From the NCBI GenBank assembly GCA_017623295.1, contig JAGAPK010000033.1:1-64000 (forward strand): a stretch of DNA of 64,000 nt. The letters run 5' to 3'. The stretch's first letter is position 1. Each line of letters starts with the position of its first letter. The stretch comes from Lachnospiraceae bacterium. GTDB lineage: Bacteria > Bacillota > Clostridia > Lachnospirales > Lachnospiraceae. A program made the translations under genes and the position numbers. Below are positions 33,606 to 42,504 of this stretch, piece by piece. The notes beneath the pieces are model-generated. The model did not search any database. It was not told the origin of the DNA and saw only the letters and a list, made by a program, of their open reading frames with translations.

Positions 33606-34899
33606 TATTAAAATTGTTGTAGAATTATTTGCGTATTTATATTGCCTGGCAGGTTTGTTTGGGAAAAAGTTCCGGCTCAGTATTCATGCGATGATATTGA
33701 TGGTGCTGGATTTGTTTGTACTGACAGGGATAAATAAATATGGATTCCCGGAATATTTGAGGTCATTGGTCTATATTGGAATGTTTATGTATGGATTGCT
33801 GTATTATAAGGAAAGTATTAAGGTGACTTTAATCAATAGTTTTGTGGCGGCAGTATTCGTTACATTTCTACAGTTGGTGTTATGTTTGCCAGCATATTAT
33901 TTGTTGGTTGAATGTCACGGACAAAAAAATATAAATGAAGTTATTATTAATCTACTATGCCTTATTATTATAATAGTAGTAAATAGAAAGTTGAATTTGA
34001 ATAAAATATCAGGTTTCTTTGCCAGAAGAAATAAGCTGGTAATTTATATTCTAATTTTTGTGTTGATCGGTCTAGGGATAAATATATATCAAATTAAAAA
34101 AAGTGGTGTACTTTTAAAAGAACAATATATACAAATTGTATACTTTGTTATTCTTTTTGCATTTACAATTAATGAATGGCAGAAGTCTAGGATGGATGCA
34201 GAAAAGAAGAAAGCGCAGTTAGAAATGAATAAGTTGTATTACGAAGCATATGATCAATTAATTTTGCTTGTTAGAGAAAGACAGCATGATATGAAAAATC
34301 ATATTAATGCGATTCTAAGTATGATACATACTACTGATAACTATGAGGAATTAGTAGCGAAACAACAAGAGTATTGTGGTTATGTTATACAGCAAAATGA
34401 AAAGACAAAACTGTTGCTATCATCAGGTAATCCGTTAATAACAGGTTTTCTATATAGTAAGATACAAGAAGCAGAAATGAAGGGAATTATTGTAGAGTAT
34501 GATTTGGGAATAAAGAAGAAAATGCTATTTCCAGAGTACGAGTTGATAGAAATGTTGGGAATTTTATTGGATAATGCCATAGAAGCATTAGAGAAAAAAG
34601 AGATACCGAAGAAACAAATATATATTTCTGTTAAAGAAAATCAAAATGAATTAGAAATTATGGTAGCTAACAATGGCATTGATTGCAAAAATGAACGTAT
34701 AGATAAATTTTTTGAAAGAGGATATAGTAGTAAAGGCGAAAATAGAGGAATAGGGTTAGCTAAGTTGAAATCTTTGGTATATGAGAAAAATGGGAATATT
34801 GTAGTAAGCAACGAACAATATCATGACGATAATTTTTTAATATTTGAGATGGTTGTACCTAAAATAATAAAATCAAAATATGTAAAAGGTTCTAGATAG
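33595..34899 (+). CDS. GHKL-type sensor histidine kinase, AgrC-like
   Basis: Kinase of 434 residues. The first 190 residues hold about six hydrophobic segments, as in peptide-sensing AgrC. RERQHDMKNHINAILSMIH carries the phosphorylated His, and MLGILLDNAIEALEKKE with GIGLAKLKSLV forms the N and G boxes of the ATP site in the GHKL (HATPase_c_5) subgroup. It overlaps the response regulator gene by 11 bases. A terminator begins inside its stop codon. It faces agrBD convergently. The ligand could be the agrD peptide, but a second AgrC-like kinase (35996) competes for that role. Confidence 0.88.
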   Translation: MISSIKIVVELFAYLYCLAGLFGKKFRLSIHAMILMVLDLFVLTGINKYGFPEYLRSLVYIGMFMYGLLYYKESIKVTLINSFVAAVFVTFLQLVLCLPAYYLLVECHGQKNINEVIINLLCLIIIIVVNRKLNLNKISGFFARRNKLVIYILIFVLIGLGINIYQIKKSGVLLKEQYIQIVYFVILFAFTINEWQKSRMDAEKKKAQLEMNKLYYEAYDQLILLVRERQHDMKNHINAILSMIHTTDNYEELVAKQQEYCGYVIQQNEKTKLLLSSGNPLITGFLYSKIQEAEMKGIIVEYDLGIKKKMLFPEYELIEMLGILLDNAIEALEKKEIPKKQIYISVKENQNELEIMVANNGIDCKNERIDKFFERGYSSKGENRGIGLAKLKSLVYEKNGNIVVSNEQYHDDNFLIFEMVVPKIIKSKYVKGSR

Positions 34900-34922
34900 T
34901 AAGAGAGTCTTACTTTTTCTTT
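34898..34922 (+). terminator. Terminator at the kinase stop codon
   Basis: AGTAAGA at 34898-34904 pairs with TCTTACT at 34908-34914 across a GAG loop, followed by TTTTCTTTT. The hairpin starts within the TAG of the kinase gene. Confidence 0.7.
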
Positions 34923-34961
34923 TCATCTAGAGAGAAATATCGTAAATATATTCATGTTTAA

Positions 34962-34991
34962 AAACAGGACAGTTTAAATACTGTCCTGTTT
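34962..34991. terminator. Bidirectional terminator between kinase and agrD
   Basis: AAACAGGACAGT at 34962-34973 pairs perfectly with ACTGTCCTGTTT at 34980-34991. On the minus strand it is followed by a T run, so it mainly ends the agrBD transcript that comes from the right. Confidence 0.8.
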
Positions 34992-35012
34992 CTAAGTTTT
35001 TATATTATCATA

Positions 35013-35141
35013 TTAATCTTCAAATGGAAATTCTGGTTCTCCAAAGAGAAAATTACTTGGGGTGCCAAATATAATAAGAATAGAAAGTGCTAAACATCCA
35101 TTACATAATTTATAAATATTCTTCTTAAGCCAATTTTTCAT
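35013..35141 (-). CDS. agrD: AgrD-type cyclic (lactone) autoinducer peptide precursor
   Basis: Minus-strand gene of 42 codons starting at ATG 35141 with GGGAGGTG seven bases upstream. The precursor has a basic amphipathic start (MKNWLKKNIYKLCNG), a hydrophobic helix (ALSILIIF), then the core GTPSNFLF followed by GEPEFPFED. This matches AgrD: a five-residue ring (here Ser29 to Phe33, S-N-F-L-F) followed by a charged E-P-x-x-P tail that AgrB recognises. The Clostridium perfringens precursor has the same spacing with CLWFT-HQPEEP. Because Ser replaces Cys, the product would be a lactone instead of a thiolactone. It overlaps the 3-prime end of agrB by 17 bases, the usual agrBD layout. Processing is inferred. 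Confidence 0.85.
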   Translation of the reverse strand: MKNWLKKNIYKLCNGCLALSILIIFGTPSNFLFGEPEFPFED

Positions 35142-35697
35142 AATATTTCACCTCCCGTACTAATTTTGTTATAGCTAACTGGAAAGTATGTAAAACTACT
35201 GTCCAGAAACTAATTAAAAGATAGCGATTCTCAGGAAAAATAAAAAATAAAATTGCAATTAAAAAGATAGCCTGAAAGGTCTGCATTTTTGCTTTTTTAA
35301 TAAAATCTTTACCAGGAGAAGGTTTTTCCTTTAAAGAAGTTGGTCCAATGTAGTAATCGATTAATGCGCATATAAGCAATATCAAGTAGATTAGTAAAGG
35401 CTGTATAGTTGCTATTTGTGGCAAAATATTAATTACTACATATAAGTAAGCAAATGAAAACAGTAAGCAAGACCAATATTTTTTCATATGAATGCCGCCG
35501 GTTTTCGTTCGAAGCAGTATGAGTGGAACTACTGCAAAGATAAAGTCAATTAACTGACCGGTAAAATAAAAGTAGACAGCGAAAAGAAGAACTTTGCTGA
35601 CATCATATAGAATGGCGGTTAGTGTATAGCGTATCAACCTAATTTGATAGTCTGTAAAATCGTATTCATTTTTTACCCAGTCCATAAGATAAGCCAT
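35125..35697 (-). CDS. agrB: AgrB-type peptide-processing membrane protease
   Basis: AgrB cleaves and cyclises the AgrD precursor in the membrane. The 190-residue form starting at ATG 35697 has the family length. Catalytic His70 and Cys77 lie in GGIHMKKYWSC with the H-x6-C spacing of Staphylococcus AgrB (His77, Cys84). Several hydrophobic segments follow, with the Lys-rich loop KEKPSPGKDFIKKAK. The frame is open 63 codons further upstream to an ATG at 35886, but AgrB proteins start near MAYLMDWVKN, so that extension was not used. It is divergent from the kinase at 35996 and followed by agrD. Confidence 0.92.
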   Translation of the reverse strand: MAYLMDWVKNEYDFTDYQIRLIRYTLTAILYDVSKVLLFAVYFYFTGQLIDFIFAVVPLILLRTKTGGIHMKKYWSCLLFSFAYLYVVINILPQIATIQPLLIYLILLICALIDYYIGPTSLKEKPSPGKDFIKKAKMQTFQAIFLIAILFFIFPENRYLLISFWTVVLHTFQLAITKLVREVKYYEKLA

Positions 35698-35995
35698 TTT
35701 TACATCATTCCTATCTATAAAATCAAAAACAATTTTCTTTATTTTAAAAATGAAATGAACGAATCGCGTGTTTTGATGCTTAAAAATAATTCGACTGACA
35801 ATAAATGACAAAAAAACTGCAAAAATTACAAATTTCTGTTTTGGATGGCACATTCGATACAAAAAATGCATGGTTCGAGCATACAAAACACAATTTGATA
35901 GAATTTGTGCAATTATGTAGTGGGTATGGTATTTGCGAATACGACCATATTTTAAGGTAAAAAAATAAAATAATACGGAATCAAAGCGAGGAAAT
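35698..35995. other. Divergent region between agrB and the second kinase
   Basis: About 300 AT-rich bases separate the agrB start from the kinase start. A minus-strand open frame continues from agrB to 35886 but looks fortuitous. I could not place a convincing promoter or LytTR direct repeats on either strand, though regulated promoters for both genes are expected here. Confidence 0.4.
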
Positions 35996-37249
35996 ATGGC
36001 GTATTTAATTTCTTATGGTGTAGAGCTTTTAACTATAGTGTTGGCGGGGGTTATTTTTTACTTCTGGAGTAAAAGCTTTATCAGGACAAGTGACAATGGT
36101 AAAATACGAATAGGGGTATCTGTTATAGTTGCATTGGCAATTATGTATGGAATAAGTTTTTTGCCAAATAGACTGATTCTTTTCGTGTTGAGTATTTTGG
36201 TATTGGTATTATTGGGATTGAGTCTGTTTCAGGAAGATAGAAAGGCAGTTCTTTTTTATACTTTGACTTATTGTGCAATAGGCCTTTCTATTTATAGTGT
36301 AGTTAGTATAGTGAAATTAGCGTTTCCGGCACTGATTACGGTTGTCATTCAAGGAGCTTTGTGTATAGTAATAATGAAATGCATGCGTAATTCGAGCAAG
36401 GCGTATGCGATAATCAGGTATCCGTCTTTGATTGTCATACCACTGTTGTTTTCTGCTCTGCAAATAAGTATTTGCAGTTTGGAATGGATGGACAGCAAAG
36501 CGGTTATGAAGAATGAATTGCTTGTTTGTCTTAGTGCAATTGTTATAGCTGTATCTGTTTTAATGCTATATCTTATTAAGGAATTTTCAGATACGATATG
36601 TGAAAAAGAAGAACTTAAGTTGCGTATGACAAAAGAGGTCAACGAGAAAAGGCATTATCAGAATATGGAAGAACAGCATGAACAATATGATGTCCTTATT
36701 CATGATATGAAACATGTTATGCGAACAATGGCAGTATTGTCAAAAGGTGAAAATTCAGATGATATTGCCAAACTTGCAGAACGTATTGATCTTGCGATTA
36801 ATAAAATTTCTAATAAGGAATATTGCAGTGACAAGGTATTAAACGCCTTACTGTTAGAGCGGATTAGCTTTGCAAAAGAAAAAGGTGTTGAACTGGATTT
36901 GAACATTGTAGAGCCTATGAGACTGAGCAAAATCGAAGAGTTGGACTTAATTACAATGATGGGTAATTTGCTGGATAATGCGATTATCGCAGAAAGTAAA
37001 GTGAAAAATCCGAAAGATGTTTTCTGTCGGATAGCGCTATCAAAGGATTTTGAACATATTATTATTCAAGTCGAAAATAGTTATGAAGGAAAGTTTTTTC
37101 AAAAGAAGGCCAGACCGGAAGGAAAACCGGGTGCAAAACATGGTATTGGTTTAAACAGTATCGAGGAAATCGTAAGAAAGTACGGTGGAATCATGGAAAG
37201 TTCCGTAGAAAACGGCAGGTATTGGACTAAAATAGTGATCCCTACATAA
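35996..37249 (+). CDS. GHKL-type sensor histidine kinase, AgrC-like
   Basis: Kinase of 417 residues with six to seven hydrophobic segments in the first 200 residues. YDVLIHDMKHVMRTMAVLSK carries the phosphorylated His. MMGNLLDNAIIAESK and HGIGLNSIEEIVRKYGG are the N and G boxes of the GHKL ATP site. Its divergent position directly beside agrB makes it the best candidate for the receptor of the agrD peptide. No response regulator follows it; the LytTR proteins at 31266 or 32877 are the likely partners. GAGG lies 4 bases before ATG 35996. Confidence 0.88.
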   Translation: MAYLISYGVELLTIVLAGVIFYFWSKSFIRTSDNGKIRIGVSVIVALAIMYGISFLPNRLILFVLSILVLVLLGLSLFQEDRKAVLFYTLTYCAIGLSIYSVVSIVKLAFPALITVVIQGALCIVIMKCMRNSSKAYAIIRYPSLIVIPLLFSALQISICSLEWMDSKAVMKNELLVCLSAIVIAVSVLMLYLIKEFSDTICEKEELKLRMTKEVNEKRHYQNMEEQHEQYDVLIHDMKHVMRTMAVLSKGENSDDIAKLAERIDLAINKISNKEYCSDKVLNALLLERISFAKEKGVELDLNIVEPMRLSKIEELDLITMMGNLLDNAIIAESKVKNPKDVFCRIALSKDFEHIIIQVENSYEGKFFQKKARPEGKPGAKHGIGLNSIEEIVRKYGGIMESSVENGRYWTKIVIPT

Positions 37250-37262
37250 TATTACTCATATC

Positions 37263-37300
37263 GAGAGGAGGATGGATTTTATGCCATCCTTTTCTCATTT
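37263..37300 (+). terminator. Terminator after the second kinase
   Basis: AGGATGG at 37269-37275 pairs with CCATCCT at 37284-37290. An outer GAGA/TCTC extends the stem and T-rich sequence follows. Confidence 0.7.
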
Positions 37301-37330
37301 TTCTCATTATATTTCAGAATAAAAAAACGC

Positions 37331-37359
37331 TTGACAACACACTAAATAACATTTATAGT
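37331..37359 (+). promoter_or_regulatory. Consensus promoter before twin-hairpin leader, copy 2
   Basis: TTGACA at 37331-37336 and TATAGT at 37354-37359 are 17 bases apart. It matches the arrangement at 29956, and the twin hairpin again begins about 27 bases downstream. Confidence 0.7.
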
Positions 37360-37385
37360 GTAACCATCAAAGAAATTCAAAAAAA

Positions 37386-37427
37386 GTGTGTAGTTCGCAC
37401 ATTCATGACAGTTTCTGTCAGATTTTT
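37386..37427 (+). ncRNA. Twin-hairpin leader RNA element, copy 2
   Basis: GTGTG/CGCAC (37386-37390 with 37396-37400) and TGACAG/CTGTCA (37406-37411 with 37415-37420) are followed by GATTTTT. The copy shares TTCGCACATTCA and GACAGTTTCTGTCA with copy 1 at 30011, with differences in the first loop and a one-base insertion between the stems. Confidence 0.5.
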
Positions 37428-37443
37428 CTTTCGACAATAAAAT

Positions 37444-37731
37444 ATGGCAGACGAGAGGATTGATTATTGTATCGAAAATGGGATTTTAAGAGATTTTTTA
37501 AGAAGGTATCGCGTGGAGGTGCTTGGTATGCTGTTGGAAGAGTTTGATGCGAAGAAGTATGAAAAAACGATACGTGAAGAAGGAAGAGAAGAAGGACAGT
37601 GCCAGGCCACTATTGAAATCCTACAGGAAATGAATCAGCCAAAGGTGTTTGTAAAAGCCAAACTTCTTGAAAAATATGCGTTGTCAGAGCAGGATGCAGA
37701 TGAATTGTTGCGACAATTTTGGAAGGAATGA
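37444..37731 (+). pseudogene. C-terminal remnant of an Rpn-type recombination-promoting nuclease
   Basis: The 95-residue frame begins at ATG 37444 without a ribosome site. Its sequence is the C-terminal part of Rpn/PD-(D/E)XK transposase-like proteins: IDYCIENGILRDFLRRYRVE, then KYEKTIREEGREEGQCQAT, followed by a short helical tail. Intact members have about 300 residues, with the nuclease domain in the lost N-terminal part. The nuclease core is missing, so it cannot be active. It directly follows the promoter and twin-hairpin leader, suggesting an internal deletion that joined the leader to the gene end. Confidence 0.65.
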
Positions 37732-37781
37732 TTTAGAGTTTATATAGAGGTTAAAACCAAACAGGCATTGTATAATAACAG

Positions 37782-37822
37782 AAAATAAGGTAAAATTCCT
37801 AGTAGGAATTTTACCTTATTTT
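37782..37822. terminator. Long perfect hairpin, bidirectional terminator
   Basis: The 19 bases at 37782-37800 pair perfectly with 37804-37822 across an AGT loop. The arms begin with AAAA and end with TTTT, so either direction has a T run. It isolates the regulatory island from the next operon at 37868. Confidence 0.8.
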
Positions 37823-37867
37823 GTTAGAAAAATGAGAATCTGTGAAAACAGTAGAACGTGAGGAAAC

Positions 37868-40066
37868 ATGAAATTACAAAAGTATTTTTACAATATTGCT
37901 AATTACGGAATTCGTATTATTTTTGGTTTAATTATATTTGTGTTATGCTTGCAGAGTATGTTTAGTACAAGCTTCCTTGGTGTTATTACAAAGGAAGATG
38001 GCAGTTTGCAAAGCAGAACACTGAATATTTCTGATTCACCGATAAAGCATTTGTTAGTGTTTGTCTTGTTTATAGCAGTTTTGGTGCTTGTACGGAAAAT
38101 CTGGCAGAAAGCTATGAAACAGAAAAAATGGAATGTTTTTTTCGAGAAGCTTACAATGCCGAAAATGATGAAGTTTTTGACGATTGTGGTAGGAGCAGCG
38201 GGATTTCTTTGGATTATTGTGACACAGATGAGGGCTGGCTCTGATCCGGCAAAAATATATGCGCTTGCAATGCAGTGGCGGGAAAATGATTTTTCGGGTT
38301 ATGCAGAAGGCGGCTATTTGTTCCGTTATCCATATCAGGCGGGAATTGTGTTATTCTATTATTTCCTGTCGTTTGTTTTGGGTGTAGATAATTTCATTGG
38401 GTTGCAGCTTGTAAATGTTGCCGCTTTGTTAGTGGTTTATTATTTATTGGCAAAATTAGCGGCTTTTTATTGGAAAGATGATGAGAAAATTCAGGCTGCG
38501 GCATATCTTGGCATTGCAATCTGGGTGCCTATCTTTTTCTACATCACGTATTTATATGGTATTTTGCTTGGAATGGCATGCTCATTGGCGGCGGTTTATT
38601 TGTCTGTTAAATATCTGGAAACAAGAAAGTATCTCTATATGATAGCGGCTGCTCTTTGTATAGGTATTGCAACTGTTTTTAAGATGAATTGTCTGATTTA
38701 TCTGGTTGCGATTGCTTGCTTTCTTGTTTATGACATGATTGTCACATCTGGATGGAAAAATAAGCTTCGTTCTTTGCTTTTTATTGGGCTCATGATTCTG
38801 GGCGTGGAATGTTGTAATCAAGCTGTTTACAGCTATGTGGAGAATCTGACCGGTTATGAAACACCGGAAGGCGAAGTGATGGTATCGTGGATTGTTATGG
38901 GATTACAGGAAACACCAATTGGACCGGGACATTATAGTGGCTATATTGGTGATGTATTTGTAAAATATGATTATGATACTGAGAAAATAACGGAAGCCTC
39001 CATTGCGGATATCAAAAAAATACTGACAAGGATGTCAGAAAATCCATTAGATGAAGGAATTCCTTTTTTTGCAAGAAAAAGTGCTTTCCAATGGAATGAC
39101 CCGACTTTCATTGGTATGGAATTAAATGATAACAGACAAACAACTCTCGGAATGTCTGATTGGGCGCAGAGCGTTACTAATGGAGATGCAAGTGTTGGCT
39201 TATCAGTTTGGTTAAATTATATGCAGACTTTGATTCTGTTAGGAGTGCTTTGCTATATTGTGTTACATTGGCGAAGCCAGAATTTGTATGAATTGTTTGG
39301 TGCGGTTATTTTTGTGGGTGGCTATCTTTTCCATTTCTTCTGGGAATCCAGTAGTTCCTATACGATTCCGTATTTTGTAATTATTATTCCATATGCGGTA
39401 AAAGGCTGGTTGGATACGGTACGTTTCATGGATGATAAAGTGGCTCAATATGCTGTAATAAAAGGAAATACTGAGCAGAAAGCAGTAAGTGTAACGGATA
39501 GGAAAAAACCACGAGTTATGACTCTGGTAGCAATTCTTGTATGGGTAACTTTACTAGTTGGTTTTAGCCGGACGAATCTTTTTGACAGAACCATTGCTTT
39601 GGATGATGGAGAAGAAGCAAGAAAGCAATTCTATCATGTGAACCAGACAGAAGAAACGTACTTGGAAAATGGCTATTATACGGTATCCCCGTATCTGGCA
39701 GAGGATTTAGCCCTGGTTGAGCAGAATGGAGAAGTTAAGACAGAGGCCGTCAGTGATGAAATAGCACAGAAGATAGCAATAGCAGAAGCAGCAAAAGGTA
39801 AAACTTTACGTTTCCGCAATTCGGAGCAGGTGCTCGCTGTTTTGCCGGAAGATAATAATCGCCTGACTACCTATATGGATGACAGCATGAATATGTTTTA
39901 TGATTTTGAACTGGAAGCCGATGCCAACTGGCAAGTGGTTTTGGCAGGAGAAGACAGTTATTTCATTGTTATAAGTGGTATGGCTTTGACGTATGATGTT
40001 GAGAATAATCAGGTTTATTTGGAAGAATATACCCAGACGGATGCGCAGAAATGGATGATTCGATAG
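37868..40066 (+). CDS. Large polytopic membrane protein, probable GT-C glycosyltransferase
   Basis: Protein of 732 residues with about twelve hydrophobic segments up to residue 580 and a soluble C-terminal domain of about 150 residues. The loop after the third segment, RAGSDPAKIYALAMQWREND, and then YLFRYPYQAGIVLFYYFLS, resembles the external acidic loop of GT39/PMT-like enzymes. These transfer sugars from polyprenyl phosphate donors outside the membrane. GTGAGGAAAC precedes ATG 37868. It is followed 35 bases later by another large membrane protein. Assignment to GT-C is based on topology and loop pattern only. Confidence 0.65.
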   Translation: MKLQKYFYNIANYGIRIIFGLIIFVLCLQSMFSTSFLGVITKEDGSLQSRTLNISDSPIKHLLVFVLFIAVLVLVRKIWQKAMKQKKWNVFFEKLTMPKMMKFLTIVVGAAGFLWIIVTQMRAGSDPAKIYALAMQWRENDFSGYAEGGYLFRYPYQAGIVLFYYFLSFVLGVDNFIGLQLVNVAALLVVYYLLAKLAAFYWKDDEKIQAAAYLGIAIWVPIFFYITYLYGILLGMACSLAAVYLSVKYLETRKYLYMIAAALCIGIATVFKMNCLIYLVAIACFLVYDMIVTSGWKNKLRSLLFIGLMILGVECCNQAVYSYVENLTGYETPEGEVMVSWIVMGLQETPIGPGHYSGYIGDVFVKYDYDTEKITEASIADIKKILTRMSENPLDEGIPFFARKSAFQWNDPTFIGMELNDNRQTTLGMSDWAQSVTNGDASVGLSVWLNYMQTLILLGVLCYIVLHWRSQNLYELFGAVIFVGGYLFHFFWESSSSYTIPYFVIIIPYAVKGWLDTVRFMDDKVAQYAVIKGNTEQKAVSVTDRKKPRVMTLVAILVWVTLLVGFSRTNLFDRTIALDDGEEARKQFYHVNQTEETYLENGYYTVSPYLAEDLALVEQNGEVKTEAVSDEIAQKIAIAEAAKGKTLRFRNSEQVLAVLPEDNNRLTTYMDDSMNMFYDFELEADANWQVVLAGEDSYFIVISGMALTYDVENNQVYLEEYTQTDAQKWMIR

Positions 40067-40101
40067 GTATCAGAGAGATATTGTATTAGAGGGATTAATT
40101 T

Positions 40102-42504
40102 ATGACAACAATTCTGTTGCAAAAGAAATTAAAAACAGAATATATTCTTTTATTAGTGGTTTTTGTGTTGTTTCTGCTGTCTTTATCACGATACTGCATG
40201 CATGGGGAACCTCGAACAGTTGTAAGTGATGATTCAGAGCAATATAGTTTTTCGTTATACGACGGAATGGAAATCGAGCAGCCATTGACAATCACAGAAG
40301 AGATGGATTGGCGACAGGGTGAATATGCATTGATGTTTGATGCGATTTCGTATGATAGCAGTGAAGCGGAAATAGCTGACAGTGATGGACGGATTATACT
40401 CCGCTTAGAGCAGAATCAGGAAATTTTGGAAGAAACAAGCGTGACAATACAGGATTTAGCGACTGTGCAGAACCTGTTGGACGGACCACTGGATGAGGGT
40501 ATTTATATTCCGATACCATTTGATTTTACCAAATTGTGTGAAGGCGAGGCGATATTGTCACTGATGACAGAAGGGGTGGCTGAAGGAGAAGTTCACCTTA
40601 TCTGTGGTGCTGATTATTATGGTTTTGGCGAAACGATAGTAAATGGTAATAGCAATGGAATGACTTTATTCCAGAAATATGATTATCATATTGTGAATAA
40701 TGAGTATCGCCTGCGGCTCGTCTGCTATGGACTGGTTGTAATCGGTATGGTACTACTCTGTTTCCTTTTGTTTGGAAAGGAAGAAAGCAAGAAAAGATGC
40801 TATGCTGTTTTTGCAACTTTAACAGGGATGTTTCTTGCAATTTTTTATATTTATGACAGCTCTGTCATATTAGAGCCAACCTATGCAGAAGCGGTTACAA
40901 ACTTTATGAAGTTTGCTAGAGAAGAAGGATTCCTAAAGAACCTTCTTATAACGGATGCAGGATATCTGCCATTATTTCCGAGATTGATAACGCTTCTTTT
41001 TATTAAGGTATTACGGCTTCCGGCGGCAATTGCACTATATTTTATGCAGATGACAGCTTGCATTTTGTGTTGTATGATGTGGGCGTTCTTTTGCCTGTAT
41101 CCGTTTAAAAAATATATGTCTTTACCATTGCGAGTTGTTTTCTGTATGCTGGTAATGGGGGGATGTTTCCATCAGGAGACACTGTTTTTTACGAATTTCC
41201 CTTATTGGGGGATTTTGGTGCTGTTGTTGTTTATGCTCTCTGATATGAAGGAGTGGAACAAGGCGGAATTCTGGATTTTGACAGGCTTCGGAGCACTTAT
41301 TTGCTTGTCAAAAGGTGCTTATGCAGTTATATTGCCTTTTATGCTCCTATATCTTTGTTTTTTCTATGCAGAACTGGAGAAACGTCAGAAGATATATGGA
41401 TTTAGCATAGCGGGTGCAGCACTTCTGCAGATTCTGTATTCATTTGGTGGAAACGGAGATGGCGGAAACTGGATTCGGATAGAACAGTTAGGAGAAATAA
41501 GTTATTTGCTTAAGCTGTTATGCAAAAGCTTAGTAGATGTTATCAGTTATCTCTGCATCTGGTTGGGAGAATATGTTAGAAAATTAGGTGCAGCGTTTGG
41601 AATCATTGCAATAGTTGTCGTGATTTTATTAATCGTAGGATTTTTCAGGAAACTAGTTTTACCAAAACTCCATAAGGAAAAAGTGGATGAAAAATGGATG
41701 CATTTTTACACAATGCTTCTTTTCTTGGCAATTACAGTAGTATTTTATCGGGTGACAACAAAGGCGGTATCGGACTCGTGGTCTGCGGTACTGTCTGCAA
41801 CCTACGCGCAGATGGGAAATAAATATGAAATATTCTGTGATGTGGCAGGCTTGATATTGCTTATGCTTGGGGTTTCTTATTTATCTAATATTGTGAAAGA
41901 ACAGCAGGAAAGTGCCAACTTTGGAAATATCTGCCAGTGTGTTAGTATAGCACTCGTGTTTGCGGTATTCTGCATTACCAGTCCCCGTTTGAGCTTAAGT
42001 GGCTTTGGTGAAACAGAAGTTTCAGACAGCCGTACTTATGCAGGCGATTTAAATGTGAGTTGGGCAGAAACAAAAGAGATTATAAATAGAGATTCCTTCT
42101 TTGTTCCGGTACGTGGAGAGTGGTGGTCTTATAGTAAAGATGTTACCGTGTATCAGGTAGGGGAAGAAACTTATTTTGAAGAATCCGAAGGAACAAATCT
42201 GGGAATGATGGAAGAAGGATACCGTTCTTCTTATACACTTGAAGAAGGGATGTCGTCTGAAAATCTGATTGAAGTCTGGATACACAGACCAAACCGAATT
42301 ACAGGTACTCCTTATAAAATCCGCCTGTTAAGCGAGCAGGGAAATGTTTTGCAGGAAGTGACACAGTGCGGCGGCACCGGAAATAGTAAAGCTGGCTTTG
42401 TTCTGGATGCCCCTGTAAACGGCGTGAAAACCATACAATTCTTAGATTGTGATGGCAATGAAATTTATATTGATGATTATATATGTTGGGTGTCAGCATG
42501 GTAA
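40102..42504 (+). CDS. Large membrane protein of unknown function
   Basis: Protein of 800 residues. One hydrophobic segment near residues 15-32 is followed by an external, strand-rich domain of about 170 residues (YSFSLYDGMEIEQPLTITEE onward). A block of many membrane segments spans about 210 to 630, and a second external domain of about 160 residues ends the chain. The layout (beta domain, membrane block, beta domain) is like that of membrane glycosyltransferase-type proteins in glycan loci, but no catalytic motif is evident. AGAGGG precedes ATG 40102. Likely co-transcribed with the GT-C-like gene before it. Confidence 0.6.
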   Translation: MTTILLQKKLKTEYILLLVVFVLFLLSLSRYCMHGEPRTVVSDDSEQYSFSLYDGMEIEQPLTITEEMDWRQGEYALMFDAISYDSSEAEIADSDGRIILRLEQNQEILEETSVTIQDLATVQNLLDGPLDEGIYIPIPFDFTKLCEGEAILSLMTEGVAEGEVHLICGADYYGFGETIVNGNSNGMTLFQKYDYHIVNNEYRLRLVCYGLVVIGMVLLCFLLFGKEESKKRCYAVFATLTGMFLAIFYIYDSSVILEPTYAEAVTNFMKFAREEGFLKNLLITDAGYLPLFPRLITLLFIKVLRLPAAIALYFMQMTACILCCMMWAFFCLYPFKKYMSLPLRVVFCMLVMGGCFHQETLFFTNFPYWGILVLLLFMLSDMKEWNKAEFWILTGFGALICLSKGAYAVILPFMLLYLCFFYAELEKRQKIYGFSIAGAALLQILYSFGGNGDGGNWIRIEQLGEISYLLKLLCKSLVDVISYLCIWLGEYVRKLGAAFGIIAIVVVILLIVGFFRKLVLPKLHKEKVDEKWMHFYTMLLFLAITVVFYRVTTKAVSDSWSAVLSATYAQMGNKYEIFCDVAGLILLMLGVSYLSNIVKEQQESANFGNICQCVSIALVFAVFCITSPRLSLSGFGETEVSDSRTYAGDLNVSWAETKEIINRDSFFVPVRGEWWSYSKDVTVYQVGEETYFEESEGTNLGMMEEGYRSSYTLEEGMSSENLIEVWIHRPNRITGTPYKIRLLSEQGNVLQEVTQCGGTGNSKAGFVLDAPVNGVKTIQFLDCDGNEIYIDDYICWVSAW

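Noticed and set aside
35698-35886. N-terminal extension of AgrB to an ATG at 35886
   Set aside because: Would make a 253-residue protein, whereas AgrB is about 190; the start at 35697 matches the family.
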